From Casuarina equisetifolia (lineage: Eukaryota; Streptophyta; Magnoliopsida; Fagales; Casuarinaceae), in NCBI GenBank assembly GCA_028551475.1, contig CM052357.1:20998451-21062450 (forward strand): DNA of 64,000 bases, given 5' to 3'. Within the stretch, counting starts at the first letter, position 1; each line of letters starts with the position of its first letter. Positions 40,233-52,843 of the stretch are shown in pieces. Position numbers and translations under genes: made by a program. The notes under the pieces are model-generated. The model had not been told where the DNA came from. It did no database searches and saw only the letters and a program-made list of their open reading frames with translations.

Positions 40233-41446
40233 CTTACTAACATTTTCCTAAGTAATTAGCTAGCCTAAAATGTTGACCTTCCTCATCTCTCTTCATTAGA
40301 CCTAATATTATCATAAGAACTGAATTACAGTTTCAATTTGGCAGTTTTTTTTTTCTTTTTTGTTTTCTTTCACATTAACAACTTCTTCTGGAAGGTTGAT
40401 TAAGACCACCATTTTCCATAATAATCAGTGTAATCCTGGAAAATTATTGCCGAGGTTGTCCAAATCTAATTCCCACCTTTGCACCCACTTTTCAACATCG
40501 GGGGACGTTCTTTCTCTTTACCTTCTTTAATTCCATGTAATGGTTCTCTTGAAAATCCTTGGCGAGAAAAGTAAAAAGCATGCATTGAAACCGACCTTAA
40601 AAAAGCAAAGCCATCTTCTTCTTTTTAACCGAAGTGTTAAACCTGTTGGAAACTTCAACATCACACGTTTGAACATCTCTTAGTGTGGCCAAAACATGTC
40701 GGCGAAAATTGACCGGTTGATCATATCCGAAGACAGACGGCGATTTTACCCCTATGATTAACCAATCCGTACTGCTTTTTTCCGTTTAGCCAACTCATGC
40801 ATTCGTCGGAGTTGGACTTGAGCGAAAGCTGGCGATTTCTTCATGCATGGGTTGTCTTATTAGGAAATTTGAGGACAGAAAGTTAAGGGAGAAAGTTCAA
40901 GTTTCTGTTCAAACATACGGCGCCCAAAGTAAGGAGGAAAAGTTAGTCTTATCTAGAGATCCATTCAAAGGGTACAAGGAAAGTTGTGTTTTGTTGATTT
41001 GCTTTAGACGGAAGGAGAAGAGCGTGGGCAAACCGTGGGCTTGATTTCGGTGACTTTTTGGTGCTTTCTCTACGTACCCTAGTTTATTCTCTCGGCGGAA
41101 AGTATATTGTCAAACCTTGATAGGCTCTTTGTCTATGCACGCTCTCCCTTAAGCTTTTTCGGTAGTTGGGTTTGAATCAAGGGGATGGCATCTACCTTGT
41201 GTGACCGTGAAGAAAGGTACTTCCACCTACCAATGTGCTTGAAGAAAAACACTCAAATCATCAAACAAGAAGGAGTCAAATTACTTCAAGAATTAATGTA
41301 CTCTTTCATGATTAGACTAAACTTAGTGCTAAGTACTCCATGATGTTTAATGATAGAGTTTATTTTCTAGACCCAAATTTGTCCAATTTCGGTAGATAGT
41401 CAGTTTTCTTTTTGGTGATTTTTTTTTAAAGTTTAAAAGAAATCTA

Positions 41447-41562
41447 ATTTTTCTTTTTTTTACGCACACACACGGGAAGGACTGAGAGAAATCAAACCTA
41501 TGACTGGTAGAATTGTCAATTACGGTTTCACTTAGAGAACACCACTAAGCCAAGGGTCTCCC
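41447..41562 (-). mobile_element. tRNA-derived SINE with target-site duplication
   Basis: The minus strand reads GGCTTAGTGGTGTTCTC (A box), then AGGTTTGATTTC (B box), then an A-rich tail. The flanks repeat TAAAAGAAATCTA (41434-41446) and TAAAAGAAATTTA (41563-41575), 13 bp with one mismatch, as expected for LINE-driven insertion. Confidence 0.75.
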
Positions 41563-41749
41563 TAAAAGAAATTTAGATTGCACAATTCATCTCTTTATTT
41601 CACATACATGCACGTACACCCGTCAAGAACGGTGTACTAAATGTCTCACGCATGTGGTCTTGAAGAAAGGAACTTTCAACTACCAATGTGCTTGGAAAAA
41701 TATACGCAAGTTATTTAAAAACGAGAATTAAATGGACTACTTGTCAAAA

Positions 41750-41850
41750 TGCCTTATCTCAGTTGGAACCAATGCAGCTTGAGTCCAAAGAAACCCTAGG
41801 TTCAAGTTACTAAAGTCTTTTTCTTTGCCTACCAAAAAAAAAAAAAAAAA
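41750..41850 (+). mobile_element. SINE-like tRNA-derived unit with poly(A)
   Basis: The plus strand has GCCTTATCTCAGTTGGAACC (A-box-like), TAGGTTCAAGTTAC (B-box-like) and a tail of about 17 A. A direct repeat of only TCAAAAT flanks it, so the insertion ends are uncertain. Confidence 0.5.
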
Positions 41851-44331
41851 CAAAAGAAGATGAAAAGAAAAGATTTTCAAAATTTTAAATAAACTTCTTG
41901 CTTATTACGGAGGATCTCTATTAATAGATTGTGTCTCCAAGACCCATATTTTGCCAATGTCAATAATTATATTTTTTTGCTGATTTTTTTTTTTTAGATT
42001 AAGTCTCAAAGGAATCTAGATTTCTCACTTCAATCTAGATTATCATTGGAAAATAGACTACTATAAACTACAAAGTACGAAAAACATCAATTACTTTCTA
42101 GTTGATTCAAAATATTAGGTTTAACCAATAACATGTTTATTAGTGTTCGATAAGGCAATTTTTAGCATGTAAAAATGTTGTTCTATTATGTTAGAAAATC
42201 TTATATGATGTCACCAAAGTAGGTCACTCAACTGCTCTTCTTGTCCGGTTATGAAAAAAATTTATGCCCTCTTGCATGGTCCCTATGCCTTTAATGACGC
42301 TTCAACAATTAAATACTGTTCAGAGTATAATAGATGCAAATTAAAAGGAAAATTTATATTAAACCTTACCATTAAGGTAATATTTATATAGAAAGTCTAC
42401 AACCTTTAGGAATAGGTCCAAAACAAATATTGTTAAACAATACTACGATTTGTATTCAAGGTGACGACTAGAATCAGGTTTTTGTTGTGGTATAGTCGTC
42501 CCTTTGAATAGAAATTTAAAATAATAACGAGAACCATCAGGGATGTTATTTCATAAATTTTTAATTTTTGGTTTGTTTAGGTGCCTTTTGGCATTTAGTA
42601 GTTTTGTTTGGGACTGGCTTTTCCTACCACTTTTTTGTTATTTTCTTCTAATTTAATTTAATTCTTATAAATTCTCGAAGAATTATTTTCAAATTGGAAA
42701 ACTTTTGAATCAAACAAACAATTAACCTCAAAGTCATAATTAATTATTTTGATAAATAGATGTCCTTAAAACTTGTGAAGTGGCTTTAGAGGTGCTTTTG
42801 CTAACAAGATCATTAAGTCACAACACTTAATTTTTTGTACGAGGCTTATCATTTTCCTTTTTTTTTTTTGTGTTTAGAAGCATTGATTTAACTGTTCAAT
42901 GCTTTTCCTTTTCTTTTAATAAAAAATGAAACACCGTCTAAGGCCCCAATCCTTAAACCTCAGAGAAACCTAAACCTCGACCTCTGTACCCGAAAAAACA
43001 AATATGTTTGACAAGAGTGAATGGAGCTAGCAGTGAGTTCCTCAATAATGGATATCAAATGCGTCTCATAAATTCTTATAAAGTTGCGAGCCATCCATCC
43101 ATCATTAATTCGCTATGAAACCCAAGTCGGAAATGGGATATATAATAGTCGATCAATGGGATCATGCTGAACCTGGTGTGTATTGATATCTATGTAGAAA
43201 ATTTATTTGTCAGAAGATCATATCCGAAGATCAATTCAGATCAGAAGACCATTCATATCTCCATTTCCTAACAGCAGCCCCATTTAATGGCTCCTCTTAG
43301 TCCCGCCCTTCCAGCTATTGATTAGGAATCTCACCTACACTTTTTTTTTTCGGATGAATGAAGAAAGAGAAAAGAATATACAAAAGATCTTGTGGCTCCT
43401 CACGGAAAAAGTAAAGTCACACAATAACATAGGATTACAAATAAGGTATAACGTAGAGAAGATGAGATAGAAGCACATTACGAGGTTTCAAAAGAACACC
43501 CATAAAAACCGCAAAATAAATTAAAAGTTAACCATAGTGGACAACTCTTGATACTTTAAAAAAAATTAAATAAGAAATTTATATTTTCCATAAACTCAAG
43601 TTTTTATGACACTAAGTGATTATTGTAGCAGTGTACCAAACCTTCAAGGCTCAACAGTACAGGCTTCCATTCCAAATCTGATCCACAACCAATCACATCA
43701 ATCTCCTTGGTGGAGCCTCTGAAGACTATCACCGCCATTATTATCATATAAGACAGAAAAATTGTCCATTCTCGTTTTCATTTTTCTGGCGTGGAAGGCG
43801 ATAAGGGCTTCCGATTATAGGACAAGTTTAAAAGAAGCTCATACTGTATGGCATGAGAAGCAGCCAAAAGAGGGATTCCAAATGTCAATACCCCACCTGA
43901 TTAAACAACTAAAATTTTCAAACCAAACAGAAAAATAAATCAGCGTAGGAGAAATGATAGAGTTGACTGAGATTAGCATTGACCATTTAAGGCCAGCCCC
44001 CTCGTGGCTTACTTCGCATGACGTTGAAATTTGGTGTATGGTTAGGTTGGACAACGAGGATTAAAGAAAGTAAGCACAGCATGGAGAATCATGCGGTGAA
44101 GGGAACGAGATAGGTTGCGTACGCCCACAAGTAATTTGAAGATACCTTCCACATTATGCAACATGATGCCATATTTCTGCGGTTGTTTGGATGACAAGTC
44201 ATCCTTCATTCTTTATTTCAGTAACTTTGGATTGTTGTGACTAACAATTCTGCTTTGTTTATTTAGGTGGTTCAAACAGGTTTCTCTTCGTTTCAAACCC
44301 ATTTGAGGCTGACATATTAATGGCTGTCTCA

Positions 44332-44583
44332 CCCGTAAAATTTTATACCAAACAACAAATAAGCCATGACCATCGTTTTTCTACAGTGCAAAAACAAAAA
44401 GTACGCCATCAATCTTTTTCAACAAAACAGCGAACCTGTTCCAACCTTTACCTCTTACCCATAAAGTTCTATAACAAACAACAAATAAGCCATGGCTATC
44501 GTTTTTCTATGGTGCAAAAACAAAAGAAACCCTTTAATCTTTTTCAACGAAACAGAAAACTTGTTCCATCCTTTACCTCTATG
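44332..44583. repeat. 126-bp tandem duplication with open frame
   Basis: Copy 1 is 44332-44457 and copy 2 44458-44583, sharing CAAACAACAAATAAGCCATG and GTGCAAAAACAAAA. The period is exactly 42 codons, so the plus-strand frame from 44320 to 44745 stays open through both. The encoded peptide matches no family I know; I regard the open frame as probably fortuitous. Confidence 0.85.
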
Positions 44584-44904
44584 CGTGAAAAGGTTCTGCG
44601 TTTAGTCCAAAAACTAATTTATAAATTAGAAAGAAAAAATTTATATTTAACCATTGCTCATAGATTACTTATCTATGGGATTGAACTTTTGTTGAAAATA
44701 TTTCTATGTACACCAAGCATACTTGAAGTATTTAAAGTTAAATAAGAGTTGAAGTGAATTAGCTTGAACTATGGTTATATATGAATAAGCTTAAAGTCCA
44801 ATTCAAAAAATATCTCATAAATTAGAGGAAAAAAAATCTATATTTGACCATTATTAGGGATTATATATTTACAGCGTGACACTTTTGTCTCAATACTATG
44901 CATA

Positions 44905-45512
44905 TCAAGGTTATCCAGAATGATGTATGGAGCTCTTTCAAATAAGATTCAATCGAAGCAAAGGTGTGGACTCTATTTGTGTTTGGACGTGAATCGAGCG
45001 CAAGAAAAGTTGAAACTTGCAAAATAAATGAACAAGCTACACGGTTACTCCTAATTGATGCCTCCAACCCGAAGCCTAATTAGGTTGTTTGACCTTTTAG
45101 ATGCTAGAGCAGCATCTTTTAGACTACAAGATTAGCTGGTAATACACACTCAAAATTATGGGTGTCTGACTTTCATCCTCAGTATTAGTACATTAAACGG
45201 TGGGGACATGTCAATGTTGTCTTAGAAGAATATATGAAGCCCTTTCAAACGAGATTCAGTTAAAGCAAAGGTGTGGACTTGTTTGTGTTTCGACATGAAT
45301 CGAGCGCTAGAAATGTTCTTGCCAAATAATTGAACAAACCATTCATCTAACTCCTAATTGATGGCTCTAACCCGAAGCCTATGTAGGTCTTTTGACCTTT
45401 TCGTTGCTGAGCCCGAATCCAAAGCCTCGATGCTAGCACCAGCAGTATCTTCCCACCCCATTAGACTACAAGATTAGCTGTTAATGCGTACTTAAAATTA
45501 TAGGTGTTATTC
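44905..45512. repeat. Direct duplication of about 300 bp
   Basis: 44905-45165 recurs at about 45212-45512 with shared blocks AAGCAAAGGTGTGGACT, GAATCGAGCGC, CTCCTAATTGATG and AGACTACAAGATTAGCTG. The offset is 307 bp at the left and 342 bp at the right, so copy 2 has gained about 35 bp. No coding potential is evident. Confidence 0.8.
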
Positions 45513-48117
45513 AATGTCTAGATCGGAGTTTGCAGTCATTTTCACAAGTCGCAAAGCAGAACGCCCGACTTCGAAGGCATCGAGTGGTATGAGTTGGACT
45601 GTCAATTAAACAGCAACCTAGACTTTTATTGACAACTAGGCCAATGACGGTGGACTTAAAATGGGAAAGTTTCCCTAAACAGGAAGAGAAGGGCGTGGAG
45701 AGATACCTTTCGCACCGTTTCACGGAAATAGTCAGAAATTTCAGGACCTTTTCATGTGACCACGCTGATCATGCCTCTTTCGATCGCATCCGTTCATTAA
45801 AAGATTTAATTTGAGTCTGCAAGAATCATTATCTTTTACTTTCTTCACGAGCTTTCTGTAGATTTCACAATCTATCACATCCATTACACCAACTATTCAA
45901 TAGTAGGTTTCTTGAAGCCTACAGTATATGCTTACTGCCTTGCACACCCCCTGGTCATCATCAACCTGAATGCTTGATCATTTCCCACCTATTCCTCAAA
46001 GATGTATCTAAGAACAGTTACGACTAGGGTCCTCTAGTACAGGTTGTAATTTTGACAAGAACCGCGTGAGATAGAAGGCTGCCGGAATCACAGCATGGTC
46101 AGCAAAAGGAAACGCGCTTGTTCCTGCATCTTTCTGTTTTGCATAGACTTAAATTTTGTTGCCTCCATAGCTCATCATCTTGCAGGGAACAGAAACTCCT
46201 TGTGGATTCAATGCCGACAGTATGTAAATAAGAAAACTCAGTTCTACACGAGGAAAAAGCATATTAGAAACGGTAAAATGCTTTGGTCTATTTGCTTGAC
46301 ATTAGAAATATTATATATTCTCAAATGAATGTTTTGTTATGCTATAATTAAAGGATTTTTAACTCGATTTTCTTTTAAATGAATTATAATGTTAAAACAT
46401 GTCCCTAAGCTTTTATATATATTTAGATAAAAAAATTCAAATATTCATAAATAAAAGAAAATAAAAAAGTCAGTGAACAGCGTGATCAATATGGGGACCT
46501 ATTCCGATTCTCAATTATACATTGGTGGCTTTTATTTTATCCTCGTTCACTCCTTGAATAGATAATTAATTTCCATCGTAGATAAGGCGTGCTTTAGCTG
46601 CATGCTGGGTCAGAGAAAGAGGCATAAAGATGATGCAAAAGAGGAGCAAATTTCCTCCAGAATTCCAGTAAGCATACGTGCTCTTACCAAACTGCTCATG
46701 CAAGGCGTTGAAAAATACGCGTGAATAAAAAATAAAGTTTTGCATTCAAAGATACAGCAAATGTTAGAAGTTAAAATAATATGATTGAACAAGAATCTGT
46801 TAATCTGAACTTTTATTTTAAATGATATAAATTATTAGAATTTTATGATCTCACAAATAAAGTTATACAATCAATTAATCTCTCTTGCATAGGCATTAAT
46901 CCTCAAAGAAGGATCAATATCTTCTTGCTTATCATCTGAAATTGGATCTCTTGAAAGCATTTCTTTGTGCTGTTGCATGGAGAAGCATATCACAGCCAAT
47001 GATGCGAATTGTGAAAGGACATGATTGTTATAGCAAGAACAAAAACATGCTTAGTACTACGACAATGGACAATACTTACAAGTTAATTTATATTAAAGGA
47101 TTCAAGTAAATCAATTCCATGGGACAGCAACTATTGTGTTTTATCTTTTTACTTACGAAGTTTGAATGAAATCTTTTAGGTTTTCGTTTTTCCATAGGGC
47201 AATAGGGCCTATTTTGGTAAGCTTGGCCTATTTTCTTGCCTTAGTCATGAATGTGTCGGTTAACGGTGTGTATCTTATATTATTTGTATCTTGATGAGGT
47301 AAGTGGCATATACAAATCCTTCGTGCCCGATATTAAGAAGAGAAAGTTGGGCCCATGTTGGGTATTAGAGCCTAGGTTTGATGCAAACACACTTTATGTA
47401 TGGTTCTCATCTCACATTTGATGCAAAAAGACACGCTCACTAGTGAATGTTCTATAATGATTGTATTGTGATATTGTAGGTTGTGCATGAGTAAGAAGCA
47501 TTTCCTCTCATACTACGAGTTTTAATTGATGAAGTTGGGCTATCTTAAAAGTGGTATCAAAGTTGTGTTATTGCTATGAGTTGAGGCTTTTTTATTTCTC
47601 TAAGTTTAAAGTGAGACGTCTTAAATTTATATCAATATTTTGATATGATATGATTTTTATATATTTAAAAATCCTCCTCACTTAATGACTGGTTTAAAAA
47701 AAATGAATGTTTCTAATATGATATTAGAGTTAAGGATTGTATCTCATCACTCATAGATTAGGTTCCTCTAATTTCATCACATTATTCATAGTTGTTACTT
47801 ATGAATAAGTCTTTGTAATTTTCCAATGCTTACGCAAGAGAGAAGAGAGTGTTTGTATCACATTTCTAATATTTTGTTTTGTATTCTTATTACATGTTTA
47901 TGTGTTGTCTCCTAGTAATCAATCTTAATAAAGAAAGTTAGGTCATATCTAACAATATTTATTTTGTAGTATGTGGTTGCAAAAGGGCATGATTCTCTCC
48001 TCTTTGCTAGCTTCCTTTGATTATTTTATGAGAAACTCTTTGCCTTGGCCAATGGACTCCATTCTTAGGCTTTTCTTCATTTTTTAATTGCATAAGGAAC
48101 ACCTATATTTCTCTGCC

Positions 48118-48151
<34 letters not shown>
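48118..48151. repeat. (AAT)n microsatellite
   Basis: About eleven uninterrupted AAT units. Confidence 0.95.
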
Positions 48152-48153
<2 letters not shown>

Positions 48154-48927
48154 CATTAATTATGGCAAGAAAATACCTACCATAATCAATTTAGGGTTTT
48201 ATACAGTTTCCAAATATATATGTTGATCCAATGAATGGTATTGTGATAGGAAAAAAAGGATGAGCTTATTTTACCAATGAGCATATTAACCAATATGGCT
48301 TGTGTTTTTGGACCACTCTGGCTTTTGTTTTTGAGCAACTAGATCTTGCTTATTGGAGACAAATTTTCATCTAGATTTGTAAGTATGGCGTAAATCTCTA
48401 ATGCCAAAGATCAAAGTGAATGTTTTTATTACAAACTAAATCCAATTCAAGAAACCCACAACTTTTCCTATTTTTTGTGAAACAAGGAAGTATAACCCAC
48501 TTTTTACGCCATCTAAATCTGTCACAATTTGAATTTATAGGTGTTGAAAAACACAACTCTATGGGTAAAAGTTAACAACGAAATTCTTCTCTTTTATAAA
48601 TTTTGAAATTAAAATGAGACTGAACCTAAATTCAATGTGCATAGGAGTACATGTAATCAAAGAGTTTAGAAATGCTAATGGATTGTATGGGATACTTGAT
48701 GTTGAGCTACTATTAGGCAGTAGACATATCTAAGACGATGCGTAAGATTTATGTAAATAAAGACAACTCAAACTGATAGTCATATGGTCAACAACCCCAA
48801 TATTAATAATTAAATTTTAATCATGAAGTAAGCTTGTGGGTTTAATGTACCTTCATGTTGATGGATGATGTATTGTTGAAATCTACTAGGAGAAATTTCA
48901 AAATTTTGTGATACTACCATTTAGAGA

Positions 48928-49033
48928 GTCTTTTTTTTCTAAGTCATATATCTATAGACACACCTAATTCAAACCCTCAATATAATGGTTAGTAGTGTTA
49001 TCAGCCTACCACTAAGTTAGCATGCTAAGCAAC
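48928..49033 (-). mobile_element. tRNA-derived SINE with 11-bp target-site duplication
   Basis: On the minus strand GCTAACTTAGTGGTAGGCTG (A box), GAGGGTTTGAATTAGG (B box) and a tail containing AAAAAAAA follow in order. The flanks carry the same 11 bp, CCATTTAGAGA, at 48917-48927 and 49034-49044. This is the clearest SINE in the window. Confidence 0.8.
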
Positions 49034-49044
49034 CCATTTAGAGA

Positions 49045-52000
49045 TGGTTGGTCCCATTTTCTTGTGCTTCCTCTTTGCCTTAGTCATCATATCTGTTGAA
49101 GACTTGTTTCTCTTTAAGCTATCTTCTCTTCTTTCTTTGGAAAATTTGTGGCAAGAAGATGGCTAATTAAGTTTTAGTTCTATTCTTTCTTGTGCCTGAA
49201 CATTTTGCAATGTTTACATTGCAACGAGTAATAGTATCCGTCCGACTGATTATAATTTTCCCCTGTTCCCAATTTTTCTGCGAAATGCATATTTTGTTCC
49301 ACCCTTTGGACGAAATGACATCGTTTCGTGGCTTTTATCTTTAGCTAGAAGACGATTCCATATTGCTGCTATTCCCCATGCTGTCCTGACAAAATGACAT
49401 AGTTTTCTGCCTTTCTTCCCTGATCCGACGTCGTTCCCTCCCTGTATGCAGCGTTTTCCTTTGTTCTCCGCCTTTGTCCCCGCGATCCTTCTGTTCATTT
49501 TTCACTGATGACAATCGTGTACGCTGAGCTCACATTGGCAACGAAACTATGATCAGGATCTGTATCCTTACCACCAGGCATGGCCTGTTCAGGCCTATCA
49601 AGCACAAGGTATCGTTTAGAGGTTTGCCCATTAGCCATCTTCTGAAGTGACGAGCGATAAATACTTATCCCATAATCATTACAGTCTTGTGTAGCAGGCT
49701 GAAGCTGTGCCATTTCCTTGAGTTGTTAGACTAATATCTCAATGGAGGATGTGCACATGGACATGTTAGAAAATACGGCCTCAAATAAAGCTTTTAGTAG
49801 GATCTAAATAATAATCATGGAAAAATCGTGGGTTTCATGTAGAACTCAAAACAGGTCGGACAACATACCGTTTATGTCCATCTTCTCAAGTTCCAACCTA
49901 GGAACTTAAGGCTATATCTTTCCCTTTGTTCTCTCTGTGAACTGGCTCAATGAGGCAGCCAAAAAATGCTGCTTGAAGTGGTGGAAGAAGGCGAGAATGG
50001 GACTATGTAGGGAAAGCATCTCTCATGTGCGAAAGCACTTAATCCATTGTTTTATTCTTGTGTTTGTGTGTTGATTCGGTAAGTATGAGAGAGAGCTCCA
50101 TAAGGTGACGTGGCAAAATGCCTTGTAGAGCATTTTGCACATCTAGATGCACATATAAAATTTGAGTCATTGTTGTTTCTATAGTTCTTCCATCAACAAA
50201 ATTTAATGTACGTAGTTGGAGAGTTAAATGGGAGACTTAGCCTATAATTATGTCCATATATATAGCTTTACTTATCAAAGTCTATAGATGAACAAAGCTC
50301 ACACTAGTTAATACTATATCTACAATAAAAGTGATATAAAAAAATGTTTAAACTAGAATGGTCCAACAAAATGATATTGCACTTGCCATGATAGAGAATA
50401 TTAATTTATACATTATTGATATAAGTCCATATCATATCGACTCATACAATAAGCCAACGGGACACTCCAACTTAGCTCTTATCTAGACTACATTGGTGGA
50501 AAATATGATGCCATTGTACAGCTCCCATTAGCTATTATGGACTGAATCTCTGGCAGGCCTGTAGGAGCCACTTGCAAAGACAAGCAATGACACAAAAGCA
50601 AATAAAACATTAGCGCAATCTGAAGATAGTCATGTACTGTGAAAGGAAGGAGGAGACAAGCAATGTGGAACGTCCGAACTCTTTGTCTCATTCTTTTCAA
50701 ACTTAATTCGAAAACATTATATTCCCATATATCGGGTCTGGACAGAATGCCAAAAGATAAAAAGCAAAAAAGAAAAACATTTTATGCGTTTACCTACTAT
50801 ACATTAACATGGATTATTGGAATGGACTCTCACTATACATGGAAGTCATGATGGTTTTTGGTTTTGTTCTTACGGAGTAGGTGGAAGAGGAGTAATTAAA
50901 TACGAAAGTCCAGGGAAGTTTTTTACGTAAGAAAAGGGGGGTGAAAAGGGATGGAAAAAGACGCCAAAAATTGTCACCTTATGGTCGCTTTGTTTTTCTA
51001 CCGAGAAATAGAGGAGACCAAGGGGTAGAAAATGGTTTCTACAGCAAGATTTTAATGCCTAAACACAGGCCGTGATTTAAACGTTGACTTTTGTCGAGAG
51101 GGTGCAGTTTGGTAGAAATAGACAACAAATCCGACAAAATCACTTCAACGTGTTGTGCCATATTGTATGTGTTCTTTAATTTATTTATTATTGAGCTTCA
51201 TCCATGGGCCCACATTGTTGGACTCAGCCCAAAGGGCCGACCTTTCACAGTTTGGTTTTACACTCTTGTACATATGAGTTGCTTTTTCCTTCTATTATTT
51301 GAGAAGCCAGTATCAATACAAGGAAAGTTTTTCTCATTGTCTAAGTTTTGGCTGAATATTCAAAGTGATTGAGTCTCTTTTCCTTCATCAATTTTGGAAG
51401 AATTTTCTCTCTCAGCTCCCACTTTTTCATTTTTTTGTTGTTATAACCTTTTTATTTTATGTCTAATATGGTTTGGCAAACATTAAGCCAAAATTTTAGA
51501 AGATACAAGAATTTAACTACAAATCCAATAGAGCCATATATATATATCTCCTAACACTAAAATTCCTCATAACAACTTGAGGTGGCATTTCAAATAATCG
51601 AACACCCCAATTAGAAATTACTTCTAACACTAAAATTCCTCGTAACAAAGCATGATGATTGTCAACCCAATTAATTTCATTGAACATCTGAAGATTCTAA
51701 TCTAATTAATAGTTAAAATTTTGAACCATGTTTTTCCACAGCTATGATACTCTCTCCAATGACGAGAATCAAATTTCTCAAAGGGTAGGTATAGGAAATC
51801 TTATATGAGGAAGAAATCCTAGATATGGACAAATTTTACAATAAATAAGTTAGGAGAGTTGGTACACAATGAATATGACTTGGCAAGGAAATGCTTTCTT
51901 CATGTCTTGTCGATGAACCGGGAAACAATTAAAACTACCTCTTAAGTTTTGCAAGAACTTTTCTTTGGGGGCTCCTACTTTTGGTTTTTTCGTGCGTGGA

Positions 52001-52486
52001 ATAAAAAAGACAATCTTTAAGGCAAAATATGAAGAAAAAAAAAACCTTTTACTTTTATATCTAGTTTCTTGCATTTACCAACTTTGGAAGAAAAAATCTG
52101 AGAGAATAGAAGACTTTAACTGCAAATGCAATAAAGACAAAAAATAAAATAAAATCGATAGCAGTAACTATGATTTCCTTCCAATATTGGGTAAGTCATC
52201 CATAGAGTACTTAAGTCTCAGTATAAACGTGCCAGTTTTAGGTTAGTTTGGAATGTCTACGAACAATGTCATGACTTAATGGACCTGAATTGAGCAGACT
52301 GAAGACGGCTTCAGCACCAAGGTCCGAAGATTCTCAACTTTATACCACTAAAAGTTCAACAAAATGAAAATAAAATTGACAAAAAAGATAAAAAAAATTA
52401 ACAATTCTCATTTTGTATGTTTTATTATGCAAATCATAGAACAATAAGGATAGATCTAACACCAACAGACAAAATCACCCACCCTT
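49045..52486. other. Intergenic, downstream of the cystatin gene
   Basis: Frames at 49250-49713 (-), 50488-50700 (-), 50639-50851 (+) and 51091-51372 (+) match no family I recognise and lack gene context. 49240-49720 is less AT-rich than its flanks and could be transposon-derived. Nothing else is seen. Confidence 0.5.
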
Positions 52487-52843
52487 TTAAGGCTCAACAG
52501 GCACAAACGAGGTAAGGTTTTTCGAAGTCTGCCCAAGATTCTCAAACACGATTGCCTCATAGTTCTTGCTGACAGATCCGTCGTTGGTCTGGACGACAAG
52601 GCGGTAGTTTGTCCCCTTCACGACCTGCGTCTCACCCTTTAAAACACTCACAAACTTAAGATCAGCCTTGGACGACTTGTCGTACTCGTCCACGGCGAAC
52701 GTGCCGATCTCAACCACATGCGGGTCCCTGACGTCCTCTATCGGCTGCCATGCTCCCAGTAGAAGATTTCTACCGCGGATGGCCGAGGCCAACACGGGCA
52801 GGACGAGAAGCGTGAGAAGGTAGAAGAAGTATTTGGTCTTCAT
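52487..52843 (-). CDS. Phytocystatin (cysteine proteinase inhibitor), secreted
   Basis: A single exon encodes 118 aa, the size of a one-domain phytocystatin. Residues 1-21 form a signal peptide (YFFYLLTLLVLPVLASA). The mature part has the N-terminal glycine region (LLLGAW), the plant helix signature as EIGTFAVDEYDKSSKADLKF and the first inhibitory loop QVVKG (73-77). The second hairpin, usually containing Pro-Trp, reads VFENLGQTSKNLTSF, so the Trp is absent; this may weaken binding. Cystatins block papain-like proteases and serve in defence, seed and senescence control. The frame is open further upstream to an ATG at 52921, but the signal peptide follows the ATG at 52843, so that start is preferred. 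Confidence 0.93.
   Translation of the reverse strand: MKTKYFFYLLTLLVLPVLASAIRGRNLLLGAWQPIEDVRDPHVVEIGTFAVDEYDKSSKADLKFVSVLKGETQVVKGTNYRLVVQTNDGSVSKNYEAIVFENLGQTSKNLTSFVPVEP

Larger units (their letters stand above)
39094..43300. other. Gene-poor intergenic region with SINE-like insertions
   Basis: Very AT-rich, with many T- and A-runs. It contains SINE-like units near 40137, 41447 and 41750. The frame at 40847-41044 has no known domain. No gene can be supported. Confidence 0.6.
43301..48916. other. Gene-poor intergenic region with local duplications
   Basis: It holds the tandem duplications at 44332-44583 and 44905-45512 and an (AAT)n array at 48118-48151. A minus-strand open stretch at about 46877-46980 looks protein-like but is too short to assign. 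No gene can be supported. Confidence 0.55.

Noticed and set aside
46877..46980. Minus-strand coding-like run (about 35 codons)
   Set aside because: Too short to assign, and no flanking exons or splice partners were seen.
47555..47575. TGGTATCAAAG resembling an LTR primer-binding site
   Set aside because: No LTR end directly upstream and no retrotransposon coding text downstream.
48928..49033. True tRNA gene
   Set aside because: Only the A and B boxes are tRNA-like; the cloverleaf is incomplete and the unit has an A-rich tail and TSD, so it is a SINE.
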